Below are positions 51,947 through 60,766 of a DNA stretch of 64,000 nt, in pieces. The notes under the pieces are model-generated. The model ran no database searches, had not been told where the DNA came from, and saw only the letters and a list, made by a program, of their open reading frames with translations. The translations under genes were made by a program, and so were the position numbers. Source of the stretch: Clostridia bacterium (lineage in GTDB: Bacteria > Bacillota > Clostridia > Christensenellales > Borkfalkiaceae); contig JAFXHX010000004.1 of assembly GCA_017536205.1 (NCBI GenBank), forward strand, positions 124,001 to 188,000. The letters are read 5' to 3'. Each line of letters starts with the position of its first letter. The stretch's first letter is position 1.

Positions 51947-53371
51947 TTACAAACCTATGTAAACTGCAAAGACTAAAAATAGTATAGAAAGAGCAAATAG
52001 CGCAAGTTGGAAAAGTGCCGTTTTCTTAATCCAAGTTGCATAGTTTACTTCTGCAAGAGAAAGCCCAACTACAAGCGTTCCGCAAGTGGGGTATAAAACG
52101 TTGGTGTAACCGTCGCCGAATAAAAAGGCTAATAAAATTACGTTTACGCTAATGTTAGGTATGGGCGCAATAGTTAATAAAGGAATTAAAAGTAACGCTT
52201 TAGCAAGCGAGCCTGGAATAAAGAACTCGAACACCAAAATTAAAAGGTAAATAAGTATTATTGCAACGTATGGCGATTGCGAAATAATATATGCGTGGCA
52301 GTAGTAAAAAATAGTGTGCAAAATGTTGCCGTTATCGGCAATATATTTAACGCTAAACGCAAGTAAAATTATTACTATTGAAGGCGCAATATCTTTAACG
52401 CCTTCTAAAAAGGCAAGGAGTGCGCTTTTAATGCTACCAAGCGCTTTAACGCCTATTATCATAGAGCCCACAACGAAGGTAAGCGCCATTAAAACCATAC
52501 CTATGCCAAGGTCGGCAATAAACGGAATTATTGAAGATAAAACTATAACTGCAAGCACCGTTAAAAATAAAATTACCATTCGCCTTGACTTTAACGAAAA
52601 GTCTTTAAGTTGCTCGCTAGAAAAGTCTTGTAAAGAAACGGTTTCGTCGGCGTAAAGGTTAAGTTTTTCATCTTTTTTAGCCATTAAAACTAAATAGAGC
52701 GAAGTTAAAACGTATAAAACGGCAAATATTATAGCGCGGTACCAAAGCCCGTTTAAAATGCTAACGCCCGCAAGTTCTGCGGCAACGCCTATCGTAAACG
52801 GGTTAAAGGTAGCAGTTGTAAAGCCAACGCCCGTAGTTATTAAAATTAAACTTATTGCTTGAACTTTACTCCATTTCATAGCCTTGGCAAACGCCAAGAA
52901 TATAGGAAAGAGTATTAAAAGTTCTTCTTGAAGCCCAAAGCACGACGCTAGTAGCATCATAAAAAGGGTAACAATCCAAATTAAAAGGTAACGCCTATTA
53001 TAGAACTTGTAAATTATAAGTTGAACTAGAGCGTAAAGGCTACCCGTTTTGTCAAGCACTTTAAAAGTTCCGCCAAGAACTAATAAAACAAGTATTATTT
53101 GAATAACGTTGAAGTTGCCTTCGCCTATAACGAGTGCTTCGATAGGCGCGGTAAACCAACGCCATACGGGAAGTCTTGTGGTGCTTTCAATTTGGTGGTA
53201 AGAATCAACTATTACGTTTCCGTTACCGTCTTTTAAATACTCGCCTGCGGGAATAACAAAAGTAAGTATTCCAACGAAAATCATAACCCCTAATAAAATA
53301 GAGCAAACGGTTAAAAAACTTTTAAGCCCAAACTTAACTTCAAAAACCGATTCGTTAGTCTTTTGTGTCAT
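51947..53371 (-). CDS. YfcC-family carrier (C4-dicarboxylate/basic amino acid type)
   Basis: Multi-helix membrane transporter (474 aa). The N-terminal TFVIPAGEYL, the mid-protein GLQEELLILFPIFLAFAKA, TTATFNPFTIGVAAELAG and the late PTCGTLVVGLSLAEVNY segments mark the YfcC/ArcD-like family of secondary carriers. The ATG at 53371 follows AAGGAG; an in-frame TTG precedes it. It overlaps the TVP38 gene. The substrate is not predictable; dicarboxylates, peptides and amino acids have all been proposed for relatives. Confidence 0.85.
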   Translation of the reverse strand: MTQKTNESVFEVKFGLKSFLTVCSILLGVMIFVGILTFVIPAGEYLKDGNGNVIVDSYHQIESTTRLPVWRWFTAPIEALVIGEGNFNVIQIILVLLVLGGTFKVLDKTGSLYALVQLIIYKFYNRRYLLIWIVTLFMMLLASCFGLQEELLILFPIFLAFAKAMKWSKVQAISLILITTGVGFTTATFNPFTIGVAAELAGVSILNGLWYRAIIFAVLYVLTSLYLVLMAKKDEKLNLYADETVSLQDFSSEQLKDFSLKSRRMVILFLTVLAVIVLSSIIPFIADLGIGMVLMALTFVVGSMIIGVKALGSIKSALLAFLEGVKDIAPSIVIILLAFSVKYIADNGNILHTIFYYCHAYIISQSPYVAIILIYLLILVFEFFIPGSLAKALLLIPLLTIAPIPNISVNVILLAFLFGDGYTNVLYPTCGTLVVGLSLAEVNYATWIKKTALFQLALFALSILFLVFAVYIGL

Positions 53372-54083
53372 CAATTTTCTCCTTAATGGTGTCTTTAGGT
53401 TTAAAAATAAAATCGACTATTTTGTTCTTAAATACTATAGAAAGAACAACGCAAACGATTATAACTACTAATAAAACGTAAGAAATTACGGGCGACGACG
53501 AAGTGATTTTAACGCCCGCCCAAAGCGTTACTATAATATCGGGAATAGGACCTATTAGCGTAACTAACGAATATTTCCACCACTTTAGCCCGCTGTTAGC
53601 GGCAACGGTATGAATAAGCATAAACGGAATAAACGGCGCAAGGTATGCTAGCACTATAAAAGTTAAAATACTTCGCTTACTGTTTTTAATTTTAAGTTCT
53701 AACTCTTTGCGCTCTTCAATTTGTTTTTTAGTGCTAAATATGGTAAGCGTTTTAGAAAACAAAAATACTAGTTGGCTTGCAATAAAAATTGAAATTAAAA
53801 CGTGAACGGTTGCAAACGGCAAGCCGTAAGTTAATGCCGAAGTTAGTTGAATAGGAACAGACGATATAACGGGAAAGAAAAAGCAAACAATAATAATTAA
53901 AGAAATGCACAAAACGCCAACTATTCCAAGCGATAAAACGTATTCCTTTAAAATGTCAACGCCCGTTGTCATTTGAGTAAATAAAAAGGTTATAACGTCC
54001 CAGTTAAAAATAGAAAACACGGTTACGGCAATTATAACGGTTAAAGATAAGGTTAAAAGTATAACGTTTTTCTTGGTTAACAT
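53355..54083 (-). CDS. TVP38/TMEM64 family membrane protein
   Basis: VTT-domain (DedA superfamily) membrane protein of 242 aa with about six helices. The family core is FPVISSVPIQLTSALTYGLP and the later YLAPFIPFMLIHTVAANSG. Related proteins are implicated in lipid scrambling. It lies between an acyltransferase and a carrier gene and overlaps both, so the three are one operon; together with the acyltransferase this suggests membrane lipid handling. Confidence 0.85.
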   Translation of the reverse strand: MLTKKNVILLTLSLTVIIAVTVFSIFNWDVITFLFTQMTTGVDILKEYVLSLGIVGVLCISLIIIVCFFFPVISSVPIQLTSALTYGLPFATVHVLISIFIASQLVFLFSKTLTIFSTKKQIEERKELELKIKNSKRSILTFIVLAYLAPFIPFMLIHTVAANSGLKWWKYSLVTLIGPIPDIIVTLWAGVKITSSSPVISYVLLVVIIVCVVLSIVFKNKIVDFIFKPKDTIKEKIDDTKD

Positions 54084-55354
54084 TTATACACCTCGTCACT
54101 TACTTTTTTCCATTTCTCGTCGTATAAGTTATGTATTTCTTCGCTTGCTATGGTCCATTTTGCCATAAGTTTTTCGTTTTCTAAAAGTTTAAAGTTAAAA
54201 TATTCGTTTTTATAATAAAAATCGAACTCGTACGAAAGCGACATAGAAAGTGAGTATAAAGAATTAGGCTCGAAAAATAGCGTAACGTTTTCGCCGTTTC
54301 TAGTTCCAACGTAAGTTAGCCCCTTGTTAGTAAGCGTTAAAACGCCTTCACCTATATATAAAAGGGAATAGTTATCAGTTATTTTATAGGGGTTAACGGT
54401 TGCAATTTTTACTTTAGCGTTAAGCAAGAAATCGTTGCTTAATATCTCGTTTTTAATAACGCTACGTTGCCACTTATACCACTCGTCGGTATTTTTAAAG
54501 GGCAAGTTTTTTGAAATGGGCAATAACTCGTAGCAGTTATTCATTTTAACTTTAAAACCGCAACGAGTGCAGTACATTTGGTCGCTATCAATTTTAAACG
54601 CACCTTCTGCTAAACACTCGGGGCATTTATAAATAATATTATCAAGCCCGTCAATATTAGGCTTTTTGCCTATAAACTCAACCTTTTCGCCACTAAACTC
54701 TAAAAACTCGTTATAACTAAACCTTTCAATAAGCCTGTTATAAAGTTCTTCTTGCGAATAGTTTTTAAAATCTTCAACGCCAAAAAGTTTAGAAAAAGTT
54801 ACCGTAATTTTACCCTTTTTAACGTCTTTAGAATACCTTGTTCTAGTAAAGTACGAGCCTTTTAACGAAACTAAAACAACGGGAAGCCCTTGCTTAAAAA
54901 CGTATTTAAAGGTGGTGGGGTTTATAGGGTGCGTTGAACCGCTGGTTGATTGTATTCCCTCTGGGAAAATTGCCAAACTGCCACCAAAATCAACTACTTG
55001 GCGCATTTGTTTAATGGCAAGCATATCGGGTTGATATAAATACTTTGCAATAACGCCAAGGTGTTTTAAAAGGGTGTAAAAATACTTTTGAAAAACGTTT
55101 TGCATACCGCATAAAACGTGAACGTCAGTTCTTTTCATACCTGCAAAAACGTAATAAAAATCATCTAGCGATTTGTGTTGGCAAAGGTATATTACTTGCT
55201 TGTTTTCAAGTTCTTTATAATCGTTTTCATAAACGAACGAAACGCCACGCTTTTTAGAAATGCAAGAAAACGCCCAAATAACTATTTTTGCTAAAAGTTT
55301 ATTAGGCTTTTTAATTTTTCTATTTTTAAATTGTTCTTGCAAAGTTTTTTTCAT
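54077..55354 (-). CDS. Acyltransferase (PlsC/LPLAT) with C-terminal zinc ribbon
   Basis: 425 aa. The N-terminal half is a lysophospholipid acyltransferase: HKSLDD (HX4D motif, about residues 75-80) and FPEG (about 132-135). After residue 230 comes a zinc ribbon (CPEC...CTRCG) and then a beta-rich domain of about 130 residues with no recognised family. The enzyme probably acylates lysophosphatidic acid or another glycerolipid at the membrane. The extra C-terminal half is unusual. It leads the operon with the TVP38 and YfcC genes, and TATAAT on the minus strand at 55413-55418 is its likely -10 box. Confidence 0.8.
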   Translation of the reverse strand: MKKTLQEQFKNRKIKKPNKLLAKIVIWAFSCISKKRGVSFVYENDYKELENKQVIYLCQHKSLDDFYYVFAGMKRTDVHVLCGMQNVFQKYFYTLLKHLGVIAKYLYQPDMLAIKQMRQVVDFGGSLAIFPEGIQSTSGSTHPINPTTFKYVFKQGLPVVLVSLKGSYFTRTRYSKDVKKGKITVTFSKLFGVEDFKNYSQEELYNRLIERFSYNEFLEFSGEKVEFIGKKPNIDGLDNIIYKCPECLAEGAFKIDSDQMYCTRCGFKVKMNNCYELLPISKNLPFKNTDEWYKWQRSVIKNEILSNDFLLNAKVKIATVNPYKITDNYSLLYIGEGVLTLTNKGLTYVGTRNGENVTLFFEPNSLYSLSMSLSYEFDFYYKNEYFNFKLLENEKLMAKWTIASEEIHNLYDEKWKKVSDEVYKC

Positions 55355-55382
55355 ATGGAAATAACGCTTAAAAAGGCTATTT

Positions 55383-55398
55383 TAACTATAAATAGTTA
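55383..55398. promoter_or_regulatory. Inverted repeat between the acyltransferase gene and sigG
   Basis: TAACTAT-AA-ATAGTTA. It lies just downstream of the minus-strand -10 box of the acyltransferase gene. CATTATA at 55412-55418 on the plus strand resembles the -10 element used by sigma-G/sigma-F. Confidence 0.4.
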
Positions 55399-55525
55399 CC
55401 CTTTACCCGTTCATTATACTTTTTTATGCATATAAAAGCAACAAAATTAAATGAATAATAATTTTTAGATAGGCTAAACTTTTATTACGCCCCTTAAAAA
55501 GTTAGTACATAGGGGGAGTATATAA

Positions 55526-56293
55526 ATGCAAAAAGTAATAATATGCGGAGTAGATACGTCAAGACTACCTAAAATTACCAAAGAAGAAAGTAGCGTTTTA
55601 ATTGAAAAAGCGCAACGTGGCGACGCAGTTGCCAAAAACCTATTCGTAACGGCTAATTTAAGGCTAGTTTTATCAATAATAAAGCGTTTTCCAACCACAA
55701 AAGTAAGTAAAGACGATATGTTTCAATCGGGTTGCATAGGTCTTATTAAAGCCGTTAACAACTTCGATAAATCTTTCGGGGTTACCTTTTCAACCTACGC
55801 AGTGCCTATGATAATAGGCGAAATTAAAAAAATTATAAGAACGAGCAACAGCCTTCGCGTTTCACGCTCAATTCGCGATACCGCTTACGAAGTTTTAAAA
55901 ACTAGAAGTGAACTTGAAAAGCAAGACGTTGTTGCCACCACCGAGTTAATCGCCAAAAAACTAAACGTTTTAGAAAGCGAAGTGGTATATGCGTTAGACG
56001 CTATATCAGACCCCGTTTCGCTTTACGAGCCCGTTTATTCTAAAGAAGGCGAAGAACTTTACCTTATGGACCAAATTAGCGACGAGCGCGAAACTGACGA
56101 GCGCTGGACTGAAAGCGCAAGTTTAAAATCGGCAATGGAAAAACTTAACGAGCGTGAAAAGTCAATTTTATATATGCGCTATTACGAAGGAAGAACTCAA
56201 ACGGAAATATCTAGGGCAATAGGCTTATCGCAAGCGCAGGTTTCTAGGCTAGAAAAAACTGCCTTAAAAACCATAAAAAGCCAAATGATATAA
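55526..56293 (+). CDS. sigG: RNA polymerase sporulation sigma factor SigG
   Basis: Forespore-specific sigma factor (255 aa). The N-terminal VIICGVDTSRLP is diagnostic of SigG (it binds anti-sigma factors). Region 2 (NLRLVLSIIKRF, DMFQSGCIGLIKAVNNFD, STYAVPMIIGEIKK), region 3 (RVSRSIRDTAYEVL) and region 4 (LNEREKSILYMRYYEGRTQTEI, then ISRAIGLSQAQVSRLEK) are complete. GGGGGAG lies before the ATG. Unlike Bacillus, spoIIGA-sigE are not directly upstream. ylmC follows, as in many Firmicutes. Confidence 0.95.
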   Translation: MQKVIICGVDTSRLPKITKEESSVLIEKAQRGDAVAKNLFVTANLRLVLSIIKRFPTTKVSKDDMFQSGCIGLIKAVNNFDKSFGVTFSTYAVPMIIGEIKKIIRTSNSLRVSRSIRDTAYEVLKTRSELEKQDVVATTELIAKKLNVLESEVVYALDAISDPVSLYEPVYSKEGEELYLMDQISDERETDERWTESASLKSAMEKLNEREKSILYMRYYEGRTQTEISRAIGLSQAQVSRLEKTALKTIKSQMI

Positions 56294-56294
56294 T

Positions 56295-56323
56295 AAAAGC
56301 GTTGCAAAAATGCAACGCTTTTT
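56295..56323 (+). terminator. Terminator after sigG
   Basis: GCGTTGCA-AAAA-TGCAACGC followed by TTTTT. Confidence 0.92.
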
Positions 56324-56336
56324 CATATATATGAAA
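56321..56336. promoter_or_regulatory. 16-bp palindrome, copy 2
   Basis: TTTCATATATATGAAA, identical to 44219-44234, placed where the -35 box of ylmC should be. TATAAT (56346-56351) and the ATG (56357) follow with a five-base gap. Confidence 0.55.
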
Positions 56337-56356
56337 AAATTAGAATATAATAAACT

Positions 56357-56680
56357 ATGCAAACAATATCGTATCAAGAACTTAAACGAAAAGACGTTGT
56401 AGATGTCGACTCTGGCAAAAACCTTGGAAGAATTAGCGACCTTATTTTTAAAGAAAAATCGCTTGCCGTAATAACCTTGATAGTCCCCGGTAAAAAGAAC
56501 GGGTTTTTAAACTGCGATAATTTAGAAATTAACGCCGACTGCATTGAAAAAATAGGGGCAGACGCCATTTTAGTTCGCTTTGGAAAAAGAAAAAAAGACT
56601 GCGAGCCAAATGTTTGCAAACCACCGTGCGAAAGCGAGTGTGGCGCAGGGCTAGTTGATTTTTACGACGATACCGTTTAG
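56357..56680 (+). CDS. YlmC/YmxH family PRC-barrel sporulation protein
   Basis: PRC-barrel protein of 107 aa. The N-terminal KDVVDVDSGKNLGRISDLIF and VPGKKNGFL are typical of YlmC/YmxH, conserved in spore formers with unknown function. The C-terminal 20 residues hold four cysteines (CEPNVCKPPCESEC), an unusual tail. The -10 box is five bases before the ATG and there is no ribosome binding site. It sits just after sigG. Confidence 0.88.
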   Translation: MQTISYQELKRKDVVDVDSGKNLGRISDLIFKEKSLAVITLIVPGKKNGFLNCDNLEINADCIEKIGADAILVRFGKRKKDCEPNVCKPPCESECGAGLVDFYDDTV

Positions 56681-56699
56681 GTGTTTATTGTTAAATATA

Positions 56700-56731
56700 A
56701 AAAAGGTTTGGTACGGCGTACCAAACCTTTT
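56700..56731. terminator. Bidirectional terminator
   Basis: AAAAGGTTTGGTAC-GGC-GTACCAAACCTTTT, a perfect 14-bp stem between ylmC and the lipoprotein gene. Confidence 0.92.
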
Positions 56732-56740
56732 AATTGTTTA

Positions 56741-57691
56741 TTATTGTAAAGCCCAAGCAGGTTTTTCAATAGTTCCCGTAATAGGTTTTAGTTCATGTTC
56801 TTTTGTAACTTCGGCAAGTCTTGCAGGGTTGTTAGTTTTATAATAGTCGTAACTTTTGTAGGTATAAGTTTTGTCTTCATGAACGGTTATAGTAGACTCT
56901 AACTTATATTCTTCGGTAATGCCGTAATTAGAAAAGGTCTTTTTCCTTTTAATTCTAAACGCGTTATCTCCCGAAGAGTAAAGAGAGTAGCCGTTATTAG
57001 AAGAGTTTGAGTCAAGGTCGTTAAGCGTGTTTAAAAAGCCACCTTTGTTATATGCGTGCGAGCAGAAAACAAGTGGGTTATCGCCAGATGAAACTAAATA
57101 GTCGCCATATTTAAGTTCGGCAAAAGCAATAAGCATATTGTAATAACTATCAAAAATATCGTCATCATCTAAAATATCGGTCATATATCTGCTTTCAGTA
57201 GAGCACCAGTAGCCGTCGTCTATAAGAGCGTCAACCATATCGCTAAACGTTACGCTAAAAGTATTTTCAGAAGACGATTGCTTGCCAAGAACCATATTGA
57301 TTTTATAGTTGCTATAATAATTACCGCTAGTAGAACGAACGATAGCGTATTGTATAAGTAAATCTCTACCGTGGTTACCATCGTCTTGAGTGTAGAAGGT
57401 GTTAAACTCAATAAGCGCAAAAACTTCACCGATACCAGCATCGCCGTTTACTTTCATTTTAACGTCGTACTTAGTGTTGTAACTAGACCCTTTTTTGTCG
57501 TATTTATAAGTTGCTTCATACTTGGTGTTAGAAGTGTTGCTTAAAGTGTTGTGTCTAACAGTTTGGCTATAGGTTGAAAGCGTTTCGTCAGTAATTTCAG
57601 CTTTAGAAAAACTACCGCCACAACCAACTAAAGAAATTGCGCACATAATAACGGCAGTTATTGCAGTTGCTAATTTTAATAATTTTTTCAT
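56741..57691 (-). CDS. Putative lipoprotein, unknown function
   Basis: 316 aa with a lipoprotein signal peptide (lipobox LVGC, Cys24). The mature part is rich in Tyr, Ser and Asp and has no recognised domain; a segment of alternating beta-strand character (KYEATYKYDKKGSSYNTKYD) suggests a beta-sandwich. AAAGGAG lies before the ATG. Single-gene unit with its own terminator. Function unknown. Confidence 0.75.
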   Translation of the reverse strand: MKKLLKLATAITAVIMCAISLVGCGGSFSKAEITDETLSTYSQTVRHNTLSNTSNTKYEATYKYDKKGSSYNTKYDVKMKVNGDAGIGEVFALIEFNTFYTQDDGNHGRDLLIQYAIVRSTSGNYYSNYKINMVLGKQSSSENTFSVTFSDMVDALIDDGYWCSTESRYMTDILDDDDIFDSYYNMLIAFAELKYGDYLVSSGDNPLVFCSHAYNKGGFLNTLNDLDSNSSNNGYSLYSSGDNAFRIKRKKTFSNYGITEEYKLESTITVHEDKTYTYKSYDYYKTNNPARLAEVTKEHELKPITGTIEKPAWALQ

Positions 57692-57797
57692 AACAAACTC
57701 CTTTATATATTATTTATTTAAATATAACATCAAATTATATAAAAATCAAGCAAAACGAAAAAATACTTATAATTAGCAATTCATTTTTGCTAAACGC

Positions 57798-57826
57798 TTG
57801 AAAAAAAACCGATTATACTATATCAT
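57798..57826 (+). promoter_or_regulatory. Promoter of the CPBP gene, leaderless configuration
   Basis: TTGAAA (57798-57803), 17-bp spacer, TATCAT (57821-57826), six bases, ATG 57833. TATACT at 57814 is a less well spaced alternative. Confidence 0.65.
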
Positions 57827-57832
57827 ATATAT

Positions 57833-58708
57833 ATGGAAAACGGTGGCAAAAAACAAAATAACCTTTTAATTGCGCAGAACGGGGGAATGCTATATTCTCT
57901 AATGGTGGTCTGCGTATTTTTTACGTCTGTAATCTATTCGGCAGTGTGCGCTTTAACGGGTAGTTCAAACGTTTTAGTTAGTTATTTGCTTGGCCCCGTT
58001 TCAATTTTAGTTGCCGTTATATTATTAGGTTTAAAAGTAAAAAACAACCCTATAAGTCCACTTTTGCCGTTAAAACTTAAACTTTACCCCACACTTGGAA
58101 CGCTACTTGTGTTTATAGGTTTAACGTTTGGACTATCGGGCTTAAACGAATATTTTGCGCTGTGGCTTAAAAGCCTTGGCGTTACCGTTTCACCACCGTC
58201 TATTCCAGAACTTTCGCCACTCAATTTAGCGCTAACTATAATTTTCGTGTGCTTGTTGCCTGCGTTTTTTGAAGAACTTGCCTTTCGTGGAATAATGCAA
58301 AACTATCTTAAACAGTCGGGAACTTGGTTTTCAATTTTAATAAGCGGGCTACTATTTTCGCTATTTCATATGAGCCCAACCCAAACGCTTTACCAGTTTG
58401 CGTGCGGTGTGGTTTACGCGCTTATTATAGTTTGTGGCGGTAACTTTTTAAACACCTTTATAATTCACTTTTTAAACAATCTTTTCGTAATTTTAAACTA
58501 TTACTATTTCGGGCTTGAAACAACACTAGTTTCCACGGTTATAGGCTTGGCGTTTTTGGTGGCGGGAATAATTCTTTTAATTAAAACTCGCCAAAAAACC
58601 GAAATTGACACAAGGCTTATCAAATACGAGCGCACGGGCTTTATATTAAACGCGCTTGTAGGCGTTGGCGTTGCGCTTACGTTTTGGTTGCAGGGGCTTT
58701 TTCTATGA
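57833..58708 (+). CDS. CPBP family intramembrane glutamic protease
   Basis: Membrane protease of the CAAX/ABI (CPBP) family, 291 aa with about eight helices. The three motifs are EELAFRG (about residues 144-150), SLFHMSPTQ and IIHFLNNLF, giving the catalytic glutamates and histidines. Family members process membrane peptides or bacteriocins. No ribosome binding site is present before the ATG. Its stop overlaps the ATG of rlmH. Confidence 0.88.
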   Translation: MENGGKKQNNLLIAQNGGMLYSLMVVCVFFTSVIYSAVCALTGSSNVLVSYLLGPVSILVAVILLGLKVKNNPISPLLPLKLKLYPTLGTLLVFIGLTFGLSGLNEYFALWLKSLGVTVSPPSIPELSPLNLALTIIFVCLLPAFFEELAFRGIMQNYLKQSGTWFSILISGLLFSLFHMSPTQTLYQFACGVVYALIIVCGGNFLNTFIIHFLNNLFVILNYYYFGLETTLVSTVIGLAFLVAGIILLIKTRQKTEIDTRLIKYERTGFILNALVGVGVALTFWLQGLFL

Positions 58709-59178
58709 TGAAAATTAACGTTGTTTGCGTTGGCAAAATTAAAGAAAAATATTATGAAGACGCCGTTAACGAATATTTAAAGCGTTTAACTCGCTTTGCA
58801 AAGGTTACCGTTAAAGAACTTAAAGAAGTAAACTTTAACGCCGAGCCCACTAAAAAAGATATTCAAGACATTTTGCAAAAAGAAGGCGAAGAAATAAAAA
58901 AGAACTTATCTGGCACCGTTGCAGTTTTGGCAATAGAAGGAAAGGGTTATAATTCGTGCGAGTTTGCTAAACTTATTAGCGCCGTTAAAGATACCGTTGG
59001 CGAACTCACCCTAGTTATAGGTGGCTCGTACGGTATTGACGATAGCGTTAAGCGTTTAGCCGACTATAAAATATCGTTTTCTGAAATGACGTTTCCACAC
59101 ACCTTAACTCGAGTTATTTTAACCGAGCAATTATACAGGGCGTTTACTATATTAAACGACGGGAAGTACCATAAATGA
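58705..59178 (+). CDS. rlmH: 23S rRNA (pseudouridine-1915-N3)-methyltransferase RlmH
   Basis: SPOUT methyltransferase acting on helix 69 of 23S rRNA (157 aa). The N-terminal INVVCVGKIKEKYY, the SAM-knot LVIGGSYGIDDSV and the C-terminal FPHTLTRVILTEQLYRAF with GKYHK are all conserved. I start at 58705, where ATGA overlaps the CPBP stop; ATG 58708 is equally possible. An upstream in-frame start inside the CPBP gene is unlikely. tadA overlaps by four bases. Confidence 0.95.
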   Translation: MMKINVVCVGKIKEKYYEDAVNEYLKRLTRFAKVTVKELKEVNFNAEPTKKDIQDILQKEGEEIKKNLSGTVAVLAIEGKGYNSCEFAKLISAVKDTVGELTLVIGGSYGIDDSVKRLADYKISFSEMTFPHTLTRVILTEQLYRAFTILNDGKYHK

Positions 59179-59633
59179 AAAATAGCGAAAAGTTTATGAA
59201 AAAGGCCTTGAAACAGGCAATAAAAGCATACGATTTAGGCGAAGTTCCAATAGGCGCCGTTATCGTAAAAGACGGGGCTATTTTAGCAAGTGCGTACAAT
59301 AAGCGAAACGCATCTAATTGCGCCACTAAACACGCCGAAATTATTGCCATAGAAAAGGCTTGCAAAAAGGTTAAGGACTGGCGACTTGAAGGCGCAGAAA
59401 TGTACGTTACCCTAGAGCCGTGTCCTATGTGTGCGGGCGCAATCGTTAACGCTAGAATAAAAAAAGTGTATTTCGGCGCTTACGAAAGAAAGAGCGGGGC
59501 AGTGCTTTCTAACCACCAACTTTTATTCCACGGCGGGCTTAACCATAAAACCGAAGCCGAAGGCGGGGTGCTTGAAAACGAGTGTTCAACCCTTTTAAAA
59601 AAGTTTTTTGAAAGTAAGCGAAAAAGTGAGTAA
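59175..59633 (+). CDS. tadA: tRNA-specific adenosine deaminase
   Basis: Converts A34 to inosine in tRNA-Arg(ACG). The zinc-binding and catalytic motifs are KHAEIIA (HAE) and PCPMCAGAI; IGAVIVKDG and the C-terminal NHQLLFHGGLNH are typical. Length 152 aa is normal. It overlaps the rlmH stop (ATGA). Confidence 0.95.
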   Translation: MKNSEKFMKKALKQAIKAYDLGEVPIGAVIVKDGAILASAYNKRNASNCATKHAEIIAIEKACKKVKDWRLEGAEMYVTLEPCPMCAGAIVNARIKKVYFGAYERKSGAVLSNHQLLFHGGLNHKTEAEGGVLENECSTLLKKFFESKRKSE

Positions 59634-59648
59634 AAGGGCGTTATTTAA

Positions 59649-59677
59649 TTGACTATTTTTGTCTAATTTTATAAAAT
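59649..59677 (+). promoter_or_regulatory. Promoter of prs
   Basis: TTGACT (59649-59654), 17-bp spacer, TAAAAT (59672-59677), with GGAGGAACT before the prs ATG. Confidence 0.75.
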
Positions 59678-59720
59678 ATATATAGGCTAAATTGCCACTT
59701 TAATTTTATACGGAGGAACT

Positions 59721-60674
59721 ATGATTACACACGGCACAGAGATTAAATTATTCTCGGGTAACTCAAACAAACCTTTAGCAGAAGCCATTGCAAAAGAACT
59801 TAGAATGCCACTTTCGAATATAGAAGTTGGTCGTTTCAGCGATGGCGAAATTAACGTTCATCTTGGCGAAACCGTCAGGGGTAGAGACGTTTTCATTATT
59901 CAGTCAACGGGCACTCCCGTTAACGAAAACTTAATGGAACTTCTCGTTATGATTGATGCGGCAAAGCGTGCATCGGCTGGTCGTATTACCGCAGTTATTC
60001 CTTACTACGGCTACGCAAGGCAAGATAGAAAGGCTCGCCCACGCGACCCCATTACTGCAAAATTAGTTGCCGACCTTATTAGAACTGCCGGGGCAGACAG
60101 GGTTTTAACTATGGACCTTCACGCTCTTCAAATTCAAGGCTTTTTCGATATTCCCGTTGACCATTTAGTTGGCGGTCCCTTACTTTACAAATATTTTACC
60201 GACAAAGTTAACGAAGATTTCGTAGTTGTTTCGCCAGACGTTGGCTCGGTTGCAAGGGCAAGAAACGTTGCTTCTAAACTCGGTTGCCAAATGGCTATTA
60301 TCGACAAGCGTCGTCCCAAAGCAAACCAACTTGAAGTTATGAACATTATAGGCGATATTAAGGGTAAAACCTGCTTAATGGTCGACGATATGATTGACAC
60401 TGCAGGTACTATCGTTCAAGGCGCAGAAGCACTTTACAAAAACGGTGCTAAAGAGATTTACGCTTGCTGTACTCACGCCGTATTTAGCGGTCCCGCTATC
60501 GAACGTATTAAAAACTCGCACATCACTAAACTCGTTGTGCTCGACACTATTCCCCTTACCGAAGAAAAGAAAATCGATAAAATCGAAGTCGTATCCGTTG
60601 CAAAACTCTTTGCTCTCGCTATCGAAAACGTTTATCACGATAGGAAGATGTCGGATATTTACTCGAATTATTAA
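59721..60674 (+). CDS. prs: Ribose-phosphate pyrophosphokinase
   Basis: Makes PRPP for nucleotide, histidine and tryptophan synthesis. Signatures: [44 protein letters not shown], the metal-binding [19 protein letters not shown] and the PRPP loop [14 protein letters not shown]. Length 317 aa is normal. Own promoter, strong GGAGG ribosome binding site and terminator make it a single-gene unit. Confidence 0.97.
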   Translation: MITHGTEIKLFSGNSNKPLAEAIAKELRMPLSNIEVGRFSDGEINVHLGETVRGRDVFIIQSTGTPVNENLMELLVMIDAAKRASAGRITAVIPYYGYARQDRKARPRDPITAKLVADLIRTAGADRVLTMDLHALQIQGFFDIPVDHLVGGPLLYKYFTDKVNEDFVVVSPDVGSVARARNVASKLGCQMAIIDKRRPKANQLEVMNIIGDIKGKTCLMVDDMIDTAGTIVQGAEALYKNGAKEIYACCTHAVFSGPAIERIKNSHITKLVVLDTIPLTEEKKIDKIEVVSVAKLFALAIENVYHDRKMSDIYSNY

Positions 60675-60699
60675 AAAAGAGCCGTTTGGCTCTTTTTTA
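60673..60699 (+). terminator. Terminator after prs
   Basis: AAAAAAGAGCC-GTTT-GGCTCTTTTTT hairpin. Confidence 0.92.
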
Positions 60700-60766
60700 A
60701 TGCAAAAACTTGCTCTTATTAAAAAGTTGTGTTATATTATTAAAAGATAATATAAAAGGTGATATT

